NCBI GenBank assembly: GCA_905233835.1
Contig: CAJOGB010000117.1
Coordinates: 1 to 6,668, forward strand
DNA: 6,668 nt
Direction of reading: 5' to 3'
Source: an uncultured Lachnospiraceae bacterium
GTDB lineage: Bacteria > Bacillota > Clostridia > Lachnospirales > Lachnospiraceae
Part shown: positions 5,427 to 6,668 of the stretch, piece by piece
Position numbering within the stretch: position 1 is the first letter of the stretch
Layout: every line of letters starts with the position of its first letter
Made by a program: the position numbers and the translations under genes
Notes under the pieces: model-generated
Databases searched by the model: none
What the model saw: the letters and a program-made list of their open reading frames with translations, nothing else
Told to the model about the DNA's origin: nothing

Positions 5427-5472
5427 AGTGTAACACATTTTTCCTATTTTTGAGTAAAATATGTGTTATACT
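5427..5472. promoter_or_regulatory. Mirror-image divergent promoter region (HD-GYP / M42)
   Basis: GTGTAACACAT (5428-5438) and ATGTGTTATAC (5461-5471) form an inverted repeat with one mismatch, 22 bases apart. Each arm carries an extended -10 pointing outward: TG-T-TATACT on plus (TATACT at 5467-5472) and TG-T-TACACT on minus (TACACT at 5427-5432). Good -35 boxes were not found at 17 bases, as is common for extended -10 promoters. The plus start would be about 35 bases before the M42 ATG. The symmetry may also make this a binding site for one regulator of both genes. Confidence 0.45.
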
Positions 5473-5512
5473 TGTACTTGCTGATAATACACTCAAAAAG
5501 AAGGGAAATCTT

Positions 5513-6565
5513 ATGGCAACAAAGAAAAACGAATTTAAAAAATATACGGATTATATCATGGATAAATCGGTAGAACTTTTAGGCATCGATTCACCCACAG
5601 GATATACCGATGAAGCAGCTGCATGGGTAAAAAAAGAGTTTGAAAAATTAGGCTATAAACCGGAGTACACCGGAAAGGGTGGAATCTTAGTATCCCTCGG
5701 CGGAAAGAAAAAGAATAACGGTGTTTTAGTGGAAGGTCACATCGATACTTTAGGTGGAATGGTTTCTACCATCAAACCCAACGGTAGATTAAAAATCGCT
5801 CAGCTCGGTGGTTTGGATGCTCATAACATGGTAACGGAAAACGTTCGCATCGTTACAAAGTTTGACGGTGATTACGAAGGAACCTATCAAATCGAAAATG
5901 CATCCTTACATGTAAACGGAGAACTCCGTGACACAAAGCGTACCTTCGATAACTGTGAGGTAGTCATCGATGAGGATGTAAAGAGTAAGGAAGATGTTGA
6001 AAAACTTGGCATCAAAGTCGGCGACATCGTATGCTTTGAAACCAAGACACGCATCACAAAAAGCGGATATATTAAGAGCCGTTTCTTAGATGATAAGTTA
6101 AGTGTTGGTATTATTTTAGGATATGCCAAGTACTTAAAAGAAAATAAAATCACTCCGGATCGTGCCGTATACGTTCATATCACCGTATACGAAGAGGTTG
6201 GACATGGCGGATGCGCTTCCGTACCGGAGGGCGTAACCGAAGCGCTTTCCGTTGATATGGGATGCGTCGGCGAAGGATTAAACTGCACCGAACGCCAGGT
6301 ATCCATTTGCTCAAAGGATGCCGGCGGCCCGTATGCATATTCTGTAGTAAAGGGTCTTATGGAAACCGCAGAAAAGATGAAACTTGATTATGCGGTAGAT
6401 GTATATCCGCACTACGGATCCGATGTGGAAGCCACACTTCATGCAGGATACGATGTTCGTCACGGACTTATCGGACCGGGTGTATATGCTTCTCACGGAT
6501 ATGAACGAAGCCACCGCGACGGCGCAGAAAACACATTAAAACTTTTGGTTGGATATATTAAATAA
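5513..6565 (+). CDS. M42-family metallopeptidase (glutamyl aminopeptidase-like)
   Basis: A cytoplasmic di-metal aminopeptidase of 350 residues, the usual length of the family, which forms large tetrahedral dodecamers that trim short peptides. ATG 5513 has AAGGG (5501-5505) seven bases ahead; the longer frame to TTG 5450 would begin upstream of the likely promoter. The metal and catalytic residues are in place: EGHIDTLGG with His76 and Asp78, SRFLDDKLSVG with Asp193/194, EEVGHGG with Glu227/228, SVDMG with Asp248, and ASHGYERSH with His328 and His334. Residues about 80-185 include the dimerisation insert. Many M42 members are also labelled cellulase or endoglucanase, an old annotation that should not be taken as activity. 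It is monocistronic, with its own promoter and terminator. Substrate preference (acidic or other N-terminal residues) cannot be told from the sequence. Confidence 0.92.
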   Translation: MATKKNEFKKYTDYIMDKSVELLGIDSPTGYTDEAAAWVKKEFEKLGYKPEYTGKGGILVSLGGKKKNNGVLVEGHIDTLGGMVSTIKPNGRLKIAQLGGLDAHNMVTENVRIVTKFDGDYEGTYQIENASLHVNGELRDTKRTFDNCEVVIDEDVKSKEDVEKLGIKVGDIVCFETKTRITKSGYIKSRFLDDKLSVGIILGYAKYLKENKITPDRAVYVHITVYEEVGHGGCASVPEGVTEALSVDMGCVGEGLNCTERQVSICSKDAGGPYAYSVVKGLMETAEKMKLDYAVDVYPHYGSDVEATLHAGYDVRHGLIGPGVYASHGYERSHRDGAENTLKLLVGYIK

Positions 6566-6573
6566 TTAAAAAC

Positions 6574-6604
6574 AAAAACGACAGAGGAATCCTCTGTCGT
6601 TTTT
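6574..6604. terminator. Bidirectional terminator hairpin, repeat-family copy 3
   Basis: AAAAACGACAGAGGA (6574-6588) and its complement (6590-6604) flank a single A, an almost perfect 31-base palindrome. In RNA the innermost bases must open as loop. It lies between the convergent M42 gene and the partial toxin copy and has T tracts in both directions. It is copy 1 without the GTG of the loop. Confidence 0.85.
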
Positions 6605-6668
6605 ATATATGATTATTAAAATATTCCTGCGATACTTTTAATTGTTTTTTTAAGATTTCCTTCCACAT
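6591..6668 (-). repeat. Inverted repeat, right copy (cut by the window edge)
   Basis: Reverse complement of 3433-3510, identical over all 78 bases. The match runs to the last base of the window, so the repeat must extend beyond it. Between the two copies lie the GNAT, HD-GYP and M42 genes (about 3.1 kb). Confidence 0.9.
6603..6668 (-). CDS. hicA: Second HicA-like toxin gene, 3' end only (start beyond window)
   Basis: The minus strand encodes the last 21 residues of the toxin (MWKEILKKQLKVSQEYFNNHI) and its TAA at 6603-6605. These are identical in DNA to codons 52-72 of the gene at 3280. The rest of the gene, and any antitoxin upstream of it, lie to the right of the window. Perfect identity, including silent positions, points to a recent duplication or gene conversion. 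Whether this copy belongs to a complete toxin-antitoxin module cannot be seen. Confidence 0.75.
   Translation of the reverse strand: MWKEILKKQLKVSQEYFNNHI

Noticed and set aside
6574..6604. Long palindrome as a recombination or attachment site
   Set aside because: It sits just past a stop codon with flanking T tracts on both strands and matches two other inter-gene hairpins, so a terminator explains it; no integrase or recombinase is nearby.

Overview
The window looks like a low-to-middling-GC Firmicute chromosome, most likely a gut or rumen clostridium of the Lachnospiraceae type. This is inferred from strong AGGAGG-type ribosome sites, TTGACA/TATAAT-type promoters, codon use, and families that I associate with that group: a SipW-type exported protein, a Ser/His-rich membrane protein, a Phd-like/HicA pair and an M42 peptidase. 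No rRNA, tRNA, CRISPR array, transposase or phage gene was seen.

Left third (1-1663). The end of a permease (1-162) runs into an unrelated tail. A strong two-way terminator hairpin (328-373) separates it from a minus-strand gene for an exported protein of the alternate-signal (SipW/TasA-like) type (382-1059). Directly upstream of that gene is the tail of another minus-strand gene (1076-1252). This tail is cut at about 1250, where it meets the C-terminal half of a plus-strand SGNH/GDSL hydrolase (1248-1631). Both genes lack their 5' ends at the same point, which is what a deletion between two divergent genes would leave.

Middle (1665-3530). A minus-strand gene for a Ser/His-rich protein with a Cys motif, a membrane segment and an acidic Trp/Tyr-rich tail appears split by a -1 frame change (2186-2752 and 1665-2309). 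It faces away from a toxin-antitoxin operon across a 145-base gap that holds good promoters in both directions and a palindrome around the operon's -35 box. The antitoxin (2898-3242) has a Phd-like N-terminus and a HicB-like middle. Its expected C-terminus is present but out of frame (3182-3301), overlapping the start of an intact HicA-like toxin (3280-3498).

Right half (3532-6668). A coupled minus-strand operon encodes a six-helix membrane HD-GYP cyclic-di-GMP phosphodiesterase and a GNAT acetyltransferase. An M42-family metallopeptidase diverges from it across a gap with mirror-image extended -10 elements. The window ends inside a second, inverted and (as far as visible) identical copy of the HicA toxin gene (6603-6668, minus).

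Three closely related hairpins (1631-1663, 3498-3530, 6574-6604) each sit between two convergent genes. The most interesting features are the broken Phd/HicB hybrid antitoxin beside an intact HicA toxin, the identical inverted toxin copy 3.1 kb away that may belong to an intact module, and the density of lesions in the left half.
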